From positions 13,709,986 through 13,773,985 of the forward strand of contig OY482846.1 in the NCBI GenBank assembly GCA_960531495.1: a DNA stretch of 64,000 bases. Direction: 5' to 3'. Below, one piece after another: positions 33,269 to 47,479 of this stretch. The notes below the pieces were generated by a model. It was not told the origin of the DNA. It did not search any database and saw only the letters and a list, made by a program, of their open reading frames with translations. A program made the position numbers and the translations under genes. Numbering within the stretch: position 1 is the stretch's first letter; each line of letters begins with the position of its first letter. The DNA comes from Zeus faber (Eukaryota; Chordata; Actinopteri; Zeiformes; Zeidae).

Positions 33269-33823
33269 CGGAGCAACGGGCAACCGCGCTGAAGCCCTGG
33301 GTGGGTAATGTAAGCCCCTTCTCCCGAACATTACCTCTCTTTTTTAATCTGCCGCGCATGTTTAGTCGGTAGAAAACAGGATTGTCCCTCTAATATAAGA
33401 GAATAAAAACAAGTGGAGGAAACCATTAGGGATTAAGGGGTTTGTGGTGGCTGAATGAGGGGGGGGGTTGAAAAGAGAGAGAATCTCGCTTGCCATCCCA
33501 CAGCGGCAGATCACCCGCAGCGTAGTGCAATCAGGGCGGATTAAAAAGAATTGCGTTCCATCTTTGGGGCCATCAGTCTAGACAATATTGTGTTTGGATG
33601 CAATACAATACAAGCACACTTGCTGTCAAGGGGGAGAGTCCAAGATTATCTATACAAGAGAGGGGAAAAAGCTGAAAGCGGTTACCTCCCCCTGCTCAAG
33701 GTGACTTTCCTTCCATTGACCTTATTATCACCACTACCCCCATGAGACGAGTATGTCACCCCCCCCCTCTCTCTACCACACAGTCTGATAACAGCCAGTG
33801 GGAGAAGTTGGTGGGAGGTAGCA

Positions 33824-33849
33824 GTGTGTGTGTGTGTGTGTGTGTGTGT
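33824..33849. repeat. (GT)n microsatellite
   Basis: Simple repeat in the intergenic or first-intron region. Confidence 0.95.
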
Positions 33850-34829
33850 ACACACATAAGTGTGCGTCAGTGCAGTTTTCCTCCACCACCATCTCCTCAC
33901 ATCTCCTGCGCAGCCTTGTCATTACGGGGCATTCCCCGCATACACACAGGACAACTCTCTCCCCGTGAAATTCGCCCGAGGCCCAGACCAGAGTCATCCC
34001 CCCCCTCCTCCCCCACCGTTCCTACGGCAACCCTGCTCTCCACACCAACACCTCCTCATTAGACAGACATGACACAATCGGCGACGTCTCAGCGAGCGGA
34101 ATTCGCTCCGTATCACACTGAGTGATAAAATCCAGCCAGAGCCTCCTCCTTCACACGCCACACCAAACATGCAGAAGAAAAGGAATAAAGGGGGGGGAAG
34201 ACAGAAAATGGACAGCAGCAGGTAGGATGGACCTCTCCGACGGTCACATGCAGTCCATTCAGACATTCCAATCGGCAGATTACCGGCCAGGGCTCCCTAA
34301 AGCGAGGACTGGTTTCCAGCGCTCATTTGATTACAGGGTAAGAATAGACATGATTCATTCAGCTGTGCTTACCCCGTCTGGGAAGGAGCGCTCTGGTGTA
34401 CCTGAGTGGGCATTCCCTTTACAGCCGCCACTCACTGCAGCATCCACCGCTTTTCGCACGGTTGGCAGAAAAAAAAAGCAGCGCTGCTCACACTGAGCAA
34501 ATGATAGAGCATCTCCTTCGCAAGGTATAATCCAAACCCATTCAGGGGACCTGGCCCAGGGTTGAAACCACAAATATGTACCTCGGCAGCAAAAATCTTT
34601 GTTGTCAGTCACAGGGGAAGGAAAAAGAAAAGGTGAAACACCTAAAAGATACTCCGGTTGGGTGCAGTTTTTTCCCCCCCTGAAGCTGATAAAAAGCCGA
34701 ATTCGGCATTTAACATGAACTGTGGTGTAGATCTTGAATGAAGCCTCTGCCTTGCATCCACTCCCTTCCTGCTATCTCTCTCTCTCTCTGAATGCTGTGG
34801 GGGCAGAGAGGACAGGCACAGATGTTACT

Positions 34830-35000
34830 GCCTCCGGGCCACGCCCCTTTTCAACACTCCCAACTCTAATAGGATGCAGCCGGGGCCCGGCCGCCGCCCA
34901 GCGGTCCCCTCCCCCTCCCCTCCCCTCCCTCGACCAACGTGTTGAGGGTTTGTTTGGAGAAGGGGTTTGTTTAGAAAGCTGTGGCGAAAAACACAAAAAA
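34830..35000. promoter_or_regulatory. GC-rich block, possible alternative daam1 promoter or enhancer
   Basis: It contains a KLF/Sp-type CCACGCCCC (34839-34847), a CCGGGGCCCGGCCGCCGCCC stretch and a C/T-rich tract, in otherwise AT-rich DNA 10 kb upstream of the daam1 start exon. I see no convincing minus-strand donor directly after it. Confidence 0.3.
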
Positions 35001-35118
35001 GGTGCGAGGCTGCGTCTACCTCAGTGAGGGAGCGAGAGAAGAGACAGAGAGACAGAAAGTGTGACAGTGGTGCCAAGTACACAAGCAAGTACAGGTGATA
35101 TAAAACCGAGCAGAGACC

Positions 35119-35250
35119 CAGTGTTTCCCCTAGGATGGAGTTGAAGCAGCGGAGGTGAAGCATGTTTTTTGTTTTTTATTGTGCGCTTACAATGCCTGCC
35201 GGGAGGGTTCTATGTGTCTGCCGGCACTAGAAGGGCTCTTGATGCCTAAG
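35119..35250. mobile_element. possible hAT terminus (CAGTGTTTCCCC type)
   Basis: CAGTGTTTCCCCTAGGATGG is a common start of fish hAT elements and shares 12 bases with the inverted end at 63153-63173. No matching right end was found nearby. Confidence 0.35.
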
Positions 35251-35259
35251 TACATACAG

Positions 35260-38200
35260 TACATTTGTGCACAGTAATGAGCAGGGCAAATGTCTGTCTA
35301 GCTTACATATGAGGTGTCTCAATTTAGGGAAAATGCACTTTTATTGAACATAAAAGTATAATCTTAAACAATTACTGACATTTATTGAACAAAAAATATA
35401 TTATATCAACAACTACCCATATACAGTAAAATCACATAACACAAATACTACAACAATCCCAAAGGTCTGTGCCTCCAACCGACGCATCTTCCCACTGCCT
35501 CCCTTCTCCCCATTACAATCCTGCCATCCACCTTCATGTCCTTTTTTTCCAGAATTAACTTATATCACCACACTGTTGTATTATCAAATGGTGCTAATTT
35601 ACTTAAATGTAAGGACATTTACAATGATAAAATGACTTACATTCATGACGTTTCTGCAAGGGGATCCTATCCAAATAATATGTAACCTTAATATCTCTGT
35701 GAGGGAATCCGTCAGTTGTCTTGGAGATTGACAGCTTCTGCACGTCATGGCGGCCCTCGTGCAAAGTAAGGCCCGCCTCCACGAAGAAGAATCGGTGCAT
35801 GAAGAACACCTACTATCTTTAGGAATACTTTTACCGAAACAAAACTTATCAAGATGGATCTTTATAATTGACAGAAATGTGCTTCCTTGCGAATTGCGAT
35901 CAATTGTTTGCGTTCGCAGTGACGTTACTGTGCGATATGCACGTGAAGTTGCAGTGCTGCTTTCCCTTTGGCGAAGGATAATCCTGAATCCGTGATCAGT
36001 GTTGCTTGCTTCATTGTTGACAACTACCCAGTGCTTATTGTTATAATGGTTGTGCTGAGATTATCAGGTAAGCACAAAGTTTCTCGTTTATATGCTTTAC
36101 TCACAGGTGTGTGAACTGACCTGGATATGAAGCGTTCATATCACACGATAATATGTTACTTTCTAAAGAGATAAGACGCAGCCCTCTCCTCCTCTACTCT
36201 CGTAAAAGAATAATAAATAAGCAGCGACGGTTAACGCCGAAGACAATACAGAGGTTCAGTTACATCCCACACAAGATATCTGCTCTCCTGTTTATTTAAA
36301 CTACATTTCCAGTGCATTAACAGAAAACGATAAACAATATAATGTTTTTGACGGCCTGCGGTAACATTTGTTTATAGTCTCCTTAAATCCTGCATCTGTA
36401 TAAATTACTATACTGCAGTAAAACAATGATTTTTTTCTGACTGAATAAACCCCAAAATGTCCCATAACCTGTAATGTCAAGACTTTATGCAGCCATTTGC
36501 CACAATTCATGCATCAAAAGATTCAGTAATTATTTTTTGTCTCCAGACTTCTAACCAAAGCGGTATTTCAAATCAAATTAAAAGCCTCGTAGAAGGGCAC
36601 ATGCTGGAAGTGAAATGAGTCAGTTTGGCCTCTCTGTTAACATTTAACCCCGGCCACATCAAGGGCGATGATTCCATTTTGTCAGAACTATTTTAGTCAT
36701 TGTGGTCAGCCCCCAGCACCAAGTGAGTTTACCAAGAACTCAGAGCGATTAACTTTAATTGAATAAGTGAAGTCATGTTAAGATATTGTCCAGTCTGAGG
36801 ACCTGTTGTATAAACGCTGGGCTTAACGTTTGTGACACAACTATATCTTTTTGACTTTCTATACGAGAGAGAAACAAACCAGCTGTCTATAGAGAAAAAC
36901 AGACCAATTGCAACTCTTATTAAATAGACAAATTGACTGGTTTTACAATGATATATCATCATTTAAGAGACCCAATAAACCCATATTCTCATTTATGAAA
37001 AGGTAAAAGTCCTTGCTCAATAGAAAATGTCATATTATACAATTTCTAGAAGCACATGGAGGGTTAAAATAATATGCATCGCTCTCTGAATTAATGCACA
37101 TAACAATATGTGCGTGTTTTGTTGCTTAAGGTTCAACAGGAAACCTGTTCATTCCCGGGCAGATGTGGACAGCTAGATAGCCCGGCTCATACGTCCTCAG
37201 CCATCCATTATCTGGATCTACTGGTTTTTAGGCGTGGACAAATAAATTGCCATTCTGAGTCAATCAGCTTCCACCAGTATCCTGTGATTCAATTCCACAG
37301 CAGTGAGTCAAACCGAAAGCCAAAATGCTGTGTACACTTTGAGCTAGTAAGTCAACATCATAGCCTGACGTTTTGCCAGATTCCGGGTTATCCCCTGGAT
37401 CAAACTTAGGCAAGAGATAAAAAAAGGTAACAAAAGGTAGCCAAAACAGTGAAACACATTGTCCAAACAGGGCGACTGAGAACTTTTCGTTCAGTTTGTT
37501 GGAGTTCCTCTTGATCGCAGTTTTGAATTTGTGTGACAAATAGCTCCCTTACACAACGGGTGGGTCGCTCATGATTGGAGCTGATGTGGTCATGAATGGA
37601 TAACACTCAAAGTCACCCAGTCCTGGGTAGCTGCCTCTGAAAAGAATGTCCTGCAGCTGGAATAACAGACAGGTCCTGTTCCCATGGAGAGTCCTGCTCT
37701 CTGGGCTGTTCGGCTGAGAAAGGGGGCTGGCATCGGTAGAAACCAGGCACCCTGGAGGCACCATCCAGGTAGAAACAACCAATGCTCAGGCCGCCGACAA
37801 GGGGCCCAAACAACGTCGGAGGAAGCTTTTTAAAAGTGCCATTTCATTGTTGGTCATCTTAACAAACAATTAAGTAATTTATAATGCTGAATGGAGGTTT
37901 ATTCCTTGACTTAAGATTTATTTAATCATGTGAGACTGAGCCTTTTATATTAAAATAGCATTGCTATGCTAGCATACTCTGCTTCCTCCTTGGAACATAA
38001 ACTATAAGGCCTTTTGAACTAAAGGATGGCGTTATGGTAAGTGTTTTCTGATAAATATTAAAGAGAGGTATAGCAGGTTGGGATGGGCAATTGGAACTCC
38101 ACTTGCACATTAACTCCATCTTGCATGCAATAGCATACAGTCCAATTGATGCATTCTTGTCGGGAAAGGCGGACCCCGCCACCAACAAAGGCAACAGCAT

Positions 38201-40200
38201 CCAGAGGAACACATGCATAACAGAAATATATTTACTCTTTTAAGGCTGAACCAAAACTCACATATTCCTATTTCATTCTAGAAGGCCCCTAGCAAAAGCT
38301 ACTAATAAAACAAACTCTGCATAAATAAGACAGATATAGACAAAGACAAAATGATGTGAAATCAATAATTCAGAACAAAGTAAAGCTGCCTTCTAGGAAC
38401 TATTGACCTATGTTTGTTTCCAAGCAGAGCACTCAATTGATCTGACCTCAACTTCTGCGATATGTAAGAGACTGCTTCTTGAACTTCAAAAGGCATGCTG
38501 CCAAATGGAGCTCTAATATAAATTTAAAAAATGGAAATCATAAGACAGGCATATGTTAGGAAAGCCAATAGTGATTTAGTGCAGGAAAGTCTACACTCTA
38601 CAACAAACAAGACACAAAGATGCCACATTGGGGCTCATATCTTGACTGGCAATGGGGCCAAATAGAAGCATTCCAATCTGAGCGTGCCCAAATCAGGGTG
38701 GGGCCGCACCCATAAATTCCACCCATGCGGCCCTACCCTCATGTAGGACCCTCACAATCACAAATTAAATCCCAGGGTTGAACATGGTAGCTCCAGTCTT
38801 TAGCCCCTCTGGAAAGCTTGTAATTACCATCTAGAATAGCAGGGTCCTTCCCAGCAGGGGTATGCTATACACTGTAATTTATAATCTCCCTATAATCTAT
38901 AACGGGATAAATGAAAAGTTATCCCAGGCTATATAGGTACAACACCACATTCCAAATTCGACTGTAGGATAAATAAAGTAATTCACATGTGCATGGTAAA
39001 AAAAACAACCAAAAAAAATAAACATCTCACTTCTTTACCACTTACTTAGTTGGTGCAAAATATACAGTCTTTTTAAAGAGTATGGTATTGAAGACGGGTA
39101 ATTTAGGAAAAAAGGAGTTAAAATTAAACGTAATGGAAAGTTATTGGCAAATCTACCTAAAGTGAGGTTAGGACTATTAAGTTCCAAGTATCTAGGCTGG
39201 GTCAGCCGAAACACAAGCTTTACTTAGTATTTACAGTCAGAATGCTTTCTACAATAGTAACTAACCCCTCTGAAATGATTGCTTCTTAAATCATATACTG
39301 GTCTGGCTATTGCCAAAACTGACACTAAAATAATACCACTATGACGATAACATGTCTCCCTAAATGTGGTGGAACACATTGCTGCTGCACTGAATGGTGA
39401 AGGCCCACAGCTGTAGAGAGCGTGCTTGTAACGGATTGACAGAATTTAGAGACTAAAAGCTCAGTCTTATGTTGTTGCTCCCCCAGATGTAGTCCTAGTC
39501 CTAGCACACTGCTCTGAAAAGATAGCAGCTACACTGTTTTGGTGTTGAGTGGAATGGGGAGATAGCAAATGAAGGCAGCAAAATGCAATGTCCGCGACGA
39601 ACATTACATGTAAAAAAAACAATAGAATAGGAATAACAGTAATCCTACATAATCTCATCAGTGCCAGCCTGCTCTCAAAGTGGACACAATTTCAAAGCGT
39701 AGCATATCTATTAGCTAATGTTACACACCGACGCACTGGGAATTAGCTCACCAGACCAGGTCTGTGTGAAAGGGTCTCCAGTTGGGGCCCAGTATTGGAC
39801 TGCCGGCCCGGGATGTGAGGTTGGCGAACGGCCAGCCAGACACAGGATTGACACAGTGGCAAAGTTTCAAATATAACCGAGCCAGCGCACAGGGCCAGCT
39901 CGCACGGCTGGAGGACGAGTTGCAAGCTGCTTAAGTTTAAGTGTTGTTATAATCGCAGAGGAAAACAACATGAGGCAAAATTTTGATATACATTATAACA
40001 TTTTAACTATGCCACATGGGAAAAAAAAAACGACCAAGAGCCTGTCAGTGATTTGAAAGTCATAGCACCAAAGCCAACGAGGAGATGTTATCAAGGCCAC
40101 CCGTTGTTTAACAGGATCAAGCCAACAGCATCTAACCTGTCACCCAGACTCACATTCTACGGCAAAGTGTAGCACTACAGTTAAACGCGAACAATATTAT
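35260..40200. other. non-coding DNA, nothing recognised
   Basis: AT-rich; short ORFs without family resemblance. Confidence 0.6.
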
Positions 40201-40204
40201 GATA

Positions 40205-40432
40205 ACATTACATTTAGCAGACGCTTTTATCCAAAGCGACTTACAATTATTCAAACACCGACGGACGCAGCCATCAGGAGCAATTAGGGGTTAATGTCTT
40301 GCTCAAGGACACTACAGCATGCTAGCAGGAGGAGCCTGGGATCGAACCAACCAACCTTTAGATTACTAGACCACCAGCTCTACCTCCTGAGCTACCATCC
40401 CTCCTCCAGAGCTACCATCCCTTGCATGATGC
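40205..40432 (-). mobile_element. tRNA-derived SINE with L2-type tail
   Basis: On the minus strand a tRNA-like head shows an A box (TAGCTCAGGAGGTAGAGC) and a B box (GGTTCGATCCC), then a body and the tail GTCGCTTTGGATAAAAGCGT, the stem-loop type shared with fish UnaL2-like LINEs. The head's GGGATGGTAGCTC segment is duplicated in tandem. Confidence 0.85.
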
Positions 40433-42800
40433 ATCAAGGGAGGAAACTGTAGTTAAATGATCGTTTCAAAATACTGAGTAATAATGAGTTAAAGGTCCCT
40501 TAATGTCAATAGTTAAGCATTTGATTCTGTGATGCAATGGCCCAATCTTAACACCCTTAGTATTTTTATATAATATGACTCATCTTTTAAGAGGAGCGAC
40601 AATGGTTACGGCCACCGATGCTGAAATACTATCGTCAACGTGGAACAGTACACTGTTGATGCAGCTGGTTTTGTCCGATTCGGAGCTTGTTTTGACGGTT
40701 ATGCCGCAGACTATCTGGGTGTTATCGCACAGATAGGTTATACTGTGGGAACCTGCTGGTCCTAGCAACAGCCAAAACCCTGCACCCCACCCCCCACAAG
40801 TAAACCAGCACTTCTACTGTTATTGGAAGAATAACGTCGGCTACTGTAACTACCCTGCGGAAGAAAACACTCCTGACTTGGAACATGAGTCAGGGGATGA
40901 GAGCAAAGCAACACCTCCAAATGTTCAGACTGCGTTCATTCTCATGTATAGCAACACGGATCATAATACAGTGGCATTTATTAAAAATGGAATTCAAGTA
41001 ATGATATGCTTTTTAAGTGAGGATACATTTTTTCATACAGAAATACATAGTACATTTCATATACAAACAGTGTGCTACAGACATGTCCATGCCTGCTCAG
41101 CAGTTCAAAATGAGCTACATCACACTGGCCAAAAGTATAACCTCACAGTCTAACACATAGAGTAATGCAGACAACATGATGGACTACAGCGCCGGGGAAC
41201 ATGTGTTGAATAATGGCGCTCCGTTCTGCTGAATATGTGAGTGAACCATATCCAGGTCAATAAAATGTGACTTTGAAAACTGTTAATCTTGCCCAGTGTG
41301 TTCCAACCCAAAGAGAGTCATAATGTGCTGGATTGCTACAAGACCTCGGAGTAAAACGAATCGAATGAATGGAACAATCAGAACACCAGCAAAAAACATG
41401 TTTTTTTTTCCTCTTCTTTTTTGCCCGGCAACTTGTCAGAACTTGAGTTGGCTGTCTGGAGGGCGGGGCAGCATTTTAAGAGCGGGATAAAGTAGGCTGT
41501 ACCCTGGCACAGTCTACTGCTGAATCTGAAATCTGTCGTTTTGTCCCAGGCTGTACCCCAAACCCATTACTCACAATAGAAAAATACTTTGAGTACTTTG
41601 TTGAGAAACATGACGAAGTGGGCTCGATGGTTACAACTGAATCGTCAATTGAGAAATTAATTAAATGAACATTAACAGGAGACACAAACAAAGAAACTGC
41701 GGAATGAAATCATGTGTTAAGAATTCCCCTTACCTACAGAATACCATTTAATTACAGAGAACATGGCATTGTTGTTGGTGCAGGCTCTTATCATCAACAT
41801 CATTCAGTGATGAGGTTATACTGAAAGCCCCATACAGCAACCTACAACGATGGCTGTGCCCCATTTGCTTTCAGACCAAATGGAGACATGCAACTTGCCC
41901 TAGCCTATAATACAAACAGAATGTAGGTCTCAAAGACCAATAGGCTTTTACAGTCTGATCCAAAACATGAATTCAGTTTTCTAATGACTATGCCATGGGT
42001 ATTAACATTGGTACGCTGGCCTAGAAAGCAAAAGGGCATAACAGGACAGAGCCCCATTAGCTATAGATTGGAGCATGAACACCATTTGTTCCCAAACACA
42101 CCCTCCCACACCCACAACCAACATCTTGGTTATGGCATCCCCCTCCTCCGAACACACCCACACTCACACCCCCACCCAAGACAGGTCGCACATGGTCCTT
42201 TGTTTGAACAGAAACAGAGGTATCATCTCTCCCTCAACATATTGCAGTTGAGGCACACAAGTGATTAATTTTGATCCTCATTACCATAACAATCAAGGGC
42301 ATCCCTCAATATCAATATCTACCCCCTCCCTAGTTTTAACCCAACTACAGTATACTTAAAACAACATTCTTGAGTGAGGAACTTTCATTTAAATGTTTAT
42401 TTAAAAAATATATACAGCCTCAAAATCGTGAGACAATTTGTTTAAAATGGTCCAGTCAAAATCCAGTCAAAAATAAACCACGAAAAGCTAAATTTTAGAC
42501 GCGTGCAGTGCCCGTTGAAAATATGCCTGTTTGTCAAAGTCACGGCGAGTTGCAGTGAAAAACACCGTGGAAATACACTCTAACGGAAAAAAAAACAAAC
42601 GCACCCAAGTCGCACTTTTGGATAAACTCGCTGTTCGCTTGTTTATTCAAAGTTTATCAATATTAAAAGGTGTTGCGTTTAATATCCTCTTCACGGGAAG
42701 ATCCCGCTAGCTTGCTGTTTTTCACGCTAAGTCCCGCCCGGCTCACTATTTGCTGTTTATTAAAAGTTTATTCATATTCCAGTGTCACGTGTCCAAATTT

Positions 42801-42920
<120 letters not shown>

Positions 42921-45058
42921 TCCTTTATAGTTTGATTACAAGATGAAAGAGGTTTTCAATATGTAGGAATACTAGGCAATGACAAAAAAACAAACCAATA
43001 TGATTGCAACCTAGAAGAAGGCTGAACATCATGCCAATGTGAGGATGAAATGAGGACTTTGACTGTAAATATTTTGTAAAAATAAATGTTATCTCAGCAG
43101 GCAGTGTAAGTAGCACAGCCTGTGCTGTACTCTGTCTCAAAGGTACACATCCAAGGAGTTCAGATTGGCCCAAAATAACACTTGATGGGTCACCCAGTTC
43201 CAGTTATAACACAGCCAGACTGCGTAGTTCCCCTCTGGAGGCCTGCACTATGGAGACAGGTGGGGATTCTGAAAAGAGTGACTGAGCACATTGAACGATT
43301 ACGTCGGTTCTGTATGTTCGAGCTAGGGTGTGTTACGTTACGATTACGTTCAGGGATGTTGAACCCAACAGTGAAGTAAACTCTGTAAGCGTTTGTAAAA
43401 AGGAGTGTTTATTATGTCACGATTTTGGTGCTAAACTGACGAAGTAACTCCAATAGGAGAATTTGGTTTTTGGCTTCAATTTTATGGTACTTCCTGGATG
43501 TTATCCCGAGTGTTTTCGTTTGTTAAGTTGAATACTATTAATATATTCGGCCTACATTTACCACATTACCCTTTAAAACTCATTGTATGTCATCAGGTAC
43601 CCTGGATTTCCTTCCATTGCAAATCAATGAGATGAACCAAGAAATGACTTGATTTATTGGTGGATAAGGATTTGTTTTCACTGAACAAAAACATTGAGTC
43701 CTTAAAGACCTAAAGAACATTAATTAAAAACCCCATCATTCAAGGGTTAAAGGGTGCTTCGCCCTTCCAGCACTGGAGAATGAGAAAGGTCAAGAGCCAG
43801 GGGTCTGGAAGGGGGAGTGAAATACTCAACGATTGAGCTGTTGTCTTAACTTTTACCACGACCCTATACATTTCTAGTATCAAAATATCCAAACTGCTCA
43901 GACAGTGACAGCACAGATAAGAAAAACCAAACACACTTCTGAACTGTTCTTCAAAAAAGGGGGAGGAAATTGAAAAATAATCTACACGAACTATTAAAGC
44001 TTAAAAATATGAAACCCGTTAGGCCTAAAGGTTCGATACATCGGCACAAGGCCTACGGTTAGGGACTTTGTCAAGGGTTTGATTTATCCTCCACTCCCAG
44101 GTTGAAAAGAAAACAAATCCTTGCAGGCTTTGATTTTTATTAACTTGGCCACAGCAGGGTAAGAATTCTTGATGTCTGGGGTTGGGCGTGGTCAACAATA
44201 ACTAGCTAATCCCAGCTGTCCCAACAGAGAGGACAAGTGCAAAGCCGGGCCAGACTGGGGGCTGGGTGTGGCAGGGCAACGGAGTCATGGTGATGGAGCA
44301 GCCCCGGTGGGGAAGGGATGCTAAATGAAGCCATTGTCTGGCAGCAGTGAAGCACACCGCACAAAGAAAGACACATTCAAACAGTCATACAGGCCTATTG
44401 TTGTGGTGAGCCCGCAGGATACGCTTTATCCCACAGCGTGCACCATGTGGTAAACGTTGGTTAAGAACATGGAACCTCGAGTGAGGCTGACACACATCAC
44501 GGCAACAACTCCCATCAGAGAAAGCCTACTGACAAAAGAAAATGCCATGGGATGCATCAATTTTAAATGGAGCAGTTAAATATTCACTGGTAATCATTTG
44601 ATGATTATGCAAATTATTTCCATGTGGCAAAAGCAAGGCACAAAATAACTAGTTTTTTTGTGGGAGAAAGGAAAGAGTGGACACTTAGATGGGACAAGTA
44701 TGTTATGCATTCAATATGGATCCACTGTTATGACACTGACAACCAAAGAATCCTCTGCAAATTCACATAAATATCCCATACCATAGTGGAATGCTATTGC
44801 GCGTCTTTCTAAAGAAGGAATTTCTAATTATCTTAATTCAACTATTAAAAGTTGATGATTTTTTCTGAAAATTAATCCCAGTACTGTGTCGGGAGACCGC
44901 ATATGGCGGTCTCAGGGGCTCAGCTGTATTATGGTTCCTCGTAAATGACATCTACCATTGAAAACATAATTAGTCTATTCCTCCCCTGCCACCTGCGTTG
45001 GCGTTTACTCTTCTCACTCCATAGTCATTAACACGTGCCTGCACAAGCGTGCGTGCGT

Positions 45059-45175
<117 letters not shown>

Positions 45176-46602
45176 AACTGAGTTCAATAACCCAACCCCT
45201 GACAGGGGCAGCATAAATCGTTTTATTTGCTTGAAAGTGTGTGTGTGTGCGTGACAGGATGGGGAGGTGCTGGAAAGAGTAACTAAAGATTTCTGAATAA
45301 AGGTCCATCAATCCTCTCAACCCAATGCGTCCAGTGATAATGGAGAAGACGTGTTTGTAAGCTTCACTCTGTTGGAGGGGTGGGCTGTTAAATCAAATGA
45401 TCTGTCTCCAATCTCTGTGTGTGGTACATTTTCTCCGGCCATGACCTCCAACTTGCCTGCACCTCAGCGGCAAAGTGCTGACAGCACAGGCGGCGGCGGG
45501 ACGGTCATTTCTTCAGACAAAGAAGGCCTCAAAGTGCTTACCACCTGGACAAAAACCCACTCTGGAGACAGCCGAATCAACGGCAACACACACACACAAA
45601 ACAAAAGAGACATCATTCAAATGCCCGGGCTTGTCAGGGCTGATGTATTACTGGGACCAACTCCCTTTCTGAGCATAGTTAAGGTTGCACCTTCAATAAC
45701 AGCGCAGTCTCTGGCCCGTGTTTATAGTGAAAACACGTCTCCAAATCACACAGAGTTAAGCCCTCTCACAAGGCCACAGCCCATTACAAGCACATGCATG
45801 CCCTCTGTGATTCAGAGCACTTTAATTCTGGTGAATGCAGGTTATTTCTGATAACCACAGCACTGGCCGACCACTAGAGCGATTAGACTTGCGTAATCCA
45901 AGCTGTTGAGGGACCTGCAGCCATTAGAAGGTAAGGAATTAATCGGGCACCACAGGAATAGCTCCATGCTTTTCCCAGTGGGGTTCTACGGTGGTACTCA
46001 CCACTAGATGGTGATCTCATATGGGGATACCATGACAACTATCAGTACATCTTGACGACTACGAATTCTGTTTCAAATTTGCATTGCCATTCAAATATGG
46101 CAAACGGTTTTGCTGGGACACTGAATCTACAGATGACTGGATTGGTAACGAGGTGTACATCGCCCTACTAGCCTGTGAGTTCTCTCACAGATTCCCTACC
46201 TAGCACCAAAACCCGGGTGTGTGCAGGTAAACTTGAAATGAAGACTAAGAATTCAACTATGACAAATGTAGTTTGTCTCTGACGCAGAGGAACATCACAA
46301 AGAGAAACATAAAACCTCATCGCGTCCGGGTTTACGTCTCTTCCATTACTCCTAGGACCCATTATGTGTAAAAAATAAAAGATAAAAAAATGAATAAAGA
46401 CATTTAAAGCGTTTGTAAAGGATCTGCAGACGCCCTGCTGATAAATGGGGAGTCATATCGGAACATGTCAACACAAGGCAACCGACGCACACGAACGGTC
46501 AACACGACCGTGCGTGGGACCGTAAAACCAACACAACGTCCATTCCGCGCACACGAGCACCGTCCTGTGCCGCCGACGCTGTTGCTATTGAAAGGTTTTG
46601 TT

Positions 46603-46623
46603 AAAAAAAAAAAAAAAAAAAAA
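46603..46623. repeat. poly-A run (U21 in minus-strand RNA)
   Basis: About 20 bases after the candidate first-exon donor at 46643. Confidence 0.9.
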
Positions 46624-46643
46624 CGAGATTCCGCCGCTCTTAC

Positions 46644-46820
46644 CTTGCGGGGCTGCACATTTCCTTCGCCGGCCTCACCGATAAGTTCATCAGGTCGGCT
46701 CGTTAAACCGAAAACAATCGGGACGGGACGCGGAGACGATTCAACACCGACTGGTTGGTCCGGAGTGAGCGTGACGCCATCGACCCGCTGCCTCTGGGTG
46801 CGTAGTGCGCATGCGCGCGT
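46644..46820 (-). promoter_or_regulatory. candidate daam1 CpG-island promoter and non-coding first exon
   Basis: This is the most CpG-dense non-coding block in the window. It carries a perfect NRF1 consensus TGCGCATGCGCG at 46806-46817 and ends on the minus strand in a strong donor, CGCAAG|GTAAGAG (46644/46643). It lies upstream of daam1 and downstream of ppp1r13b, on the right strand for either a distant daam1 first exon or an unrelated non-coding RNA. Splicing to 24793 would hit TGA soon after the junction, so its own ATG would be an upstream ORF. The link to daam1 is inference. Confidence 0.45.
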
Positions 46821-46894
46821 TTGCACCGGTGTCTTGTGGGTAATGCTGTTTTGGATTCCGAGGAAGCACGTCCGACTACACGGTTTGGCTGTGT

Positions 46895-47057
<163 letters not shown>

Positions 47058-47273
47058 TTGTTGATTGTATGTTATATTACTATTATTGGTTATTTTATCT
47101 ATCCATCTATGGAGGGAACAAAAACAAAAACAAATATAGAATTCTTTCTAACCATAATAGATAATACTTCTTTGTTCCAAGTGTTAGAACACTTCAACAT
47201 AAACTACCCACTGCTTGCGGTAGGAATAGTGGTGCAGGCATAATAGGCCCGGAATACCTCCCTGTGCACTTAC

Positions 47274-47470
47274 CGTTATGTATTCGAAACTGCTCCGCGA
47301 CAAGGGCCAGCAGCGCCGCTTGCAGGACACGCTGGGAAGTACAATGCGTGGATCGACGGTCCTGGAGGGTCGGAACCATCCCTTCTCAAACGTCCTAAGG
47401 TTGGAATCGCCGGAATATCTTCAAATATCGCAGCCGATACAGGGTCCAATACGTAATAAGATACCGAATC
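47274..47470 (-). promoter_or_regulatory. possible minus-strand first exon with donor
   Basis: CpG-bearing, minus-strand open sequence ends at ATAACG|GTAAGTGC (47274/47273). A short ORF runs to the donor (MVPTLQDRRSTHCTSQRVLQ onward) but has no family I recognise. It could be an alternative daam1 first exon, a long non-coding RNA exon, or chance. Confidence 0.3.
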
Positions 47471-47479
47471 CAAAAGATT

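Noticed and set aside
34122..34496. 124-codon plus-strand ORF
   Set aside because: Low-complexity flanks, no family resemblance and no supporting signals.
37540..37813. Overlapping minus-strand ORFs rich in Pro and Ser
   Set aside because: Three frames open at once over a short GC-richer patch, with no domain or splice support.
40340..40432. A genuine tRNA gene on the minus strand
   Set aside because: A and B boxes are present, but there is no proper acceptor stem or tRNA fold, and an L2-type tail follows, so it is a SINE head.
45351..45851. 166-codon plus-strand ORF
   Set aside because: No recognisable domain, no splice or promoter signal and ordinary intergenic composition; probably chance.
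46465..46860. Plus-strand ORF through the CpG-rich block
   Set aside because: It runs through a poly-Lys homopolymer and the CA repeat; the credible signal here is the minus-strand donor.
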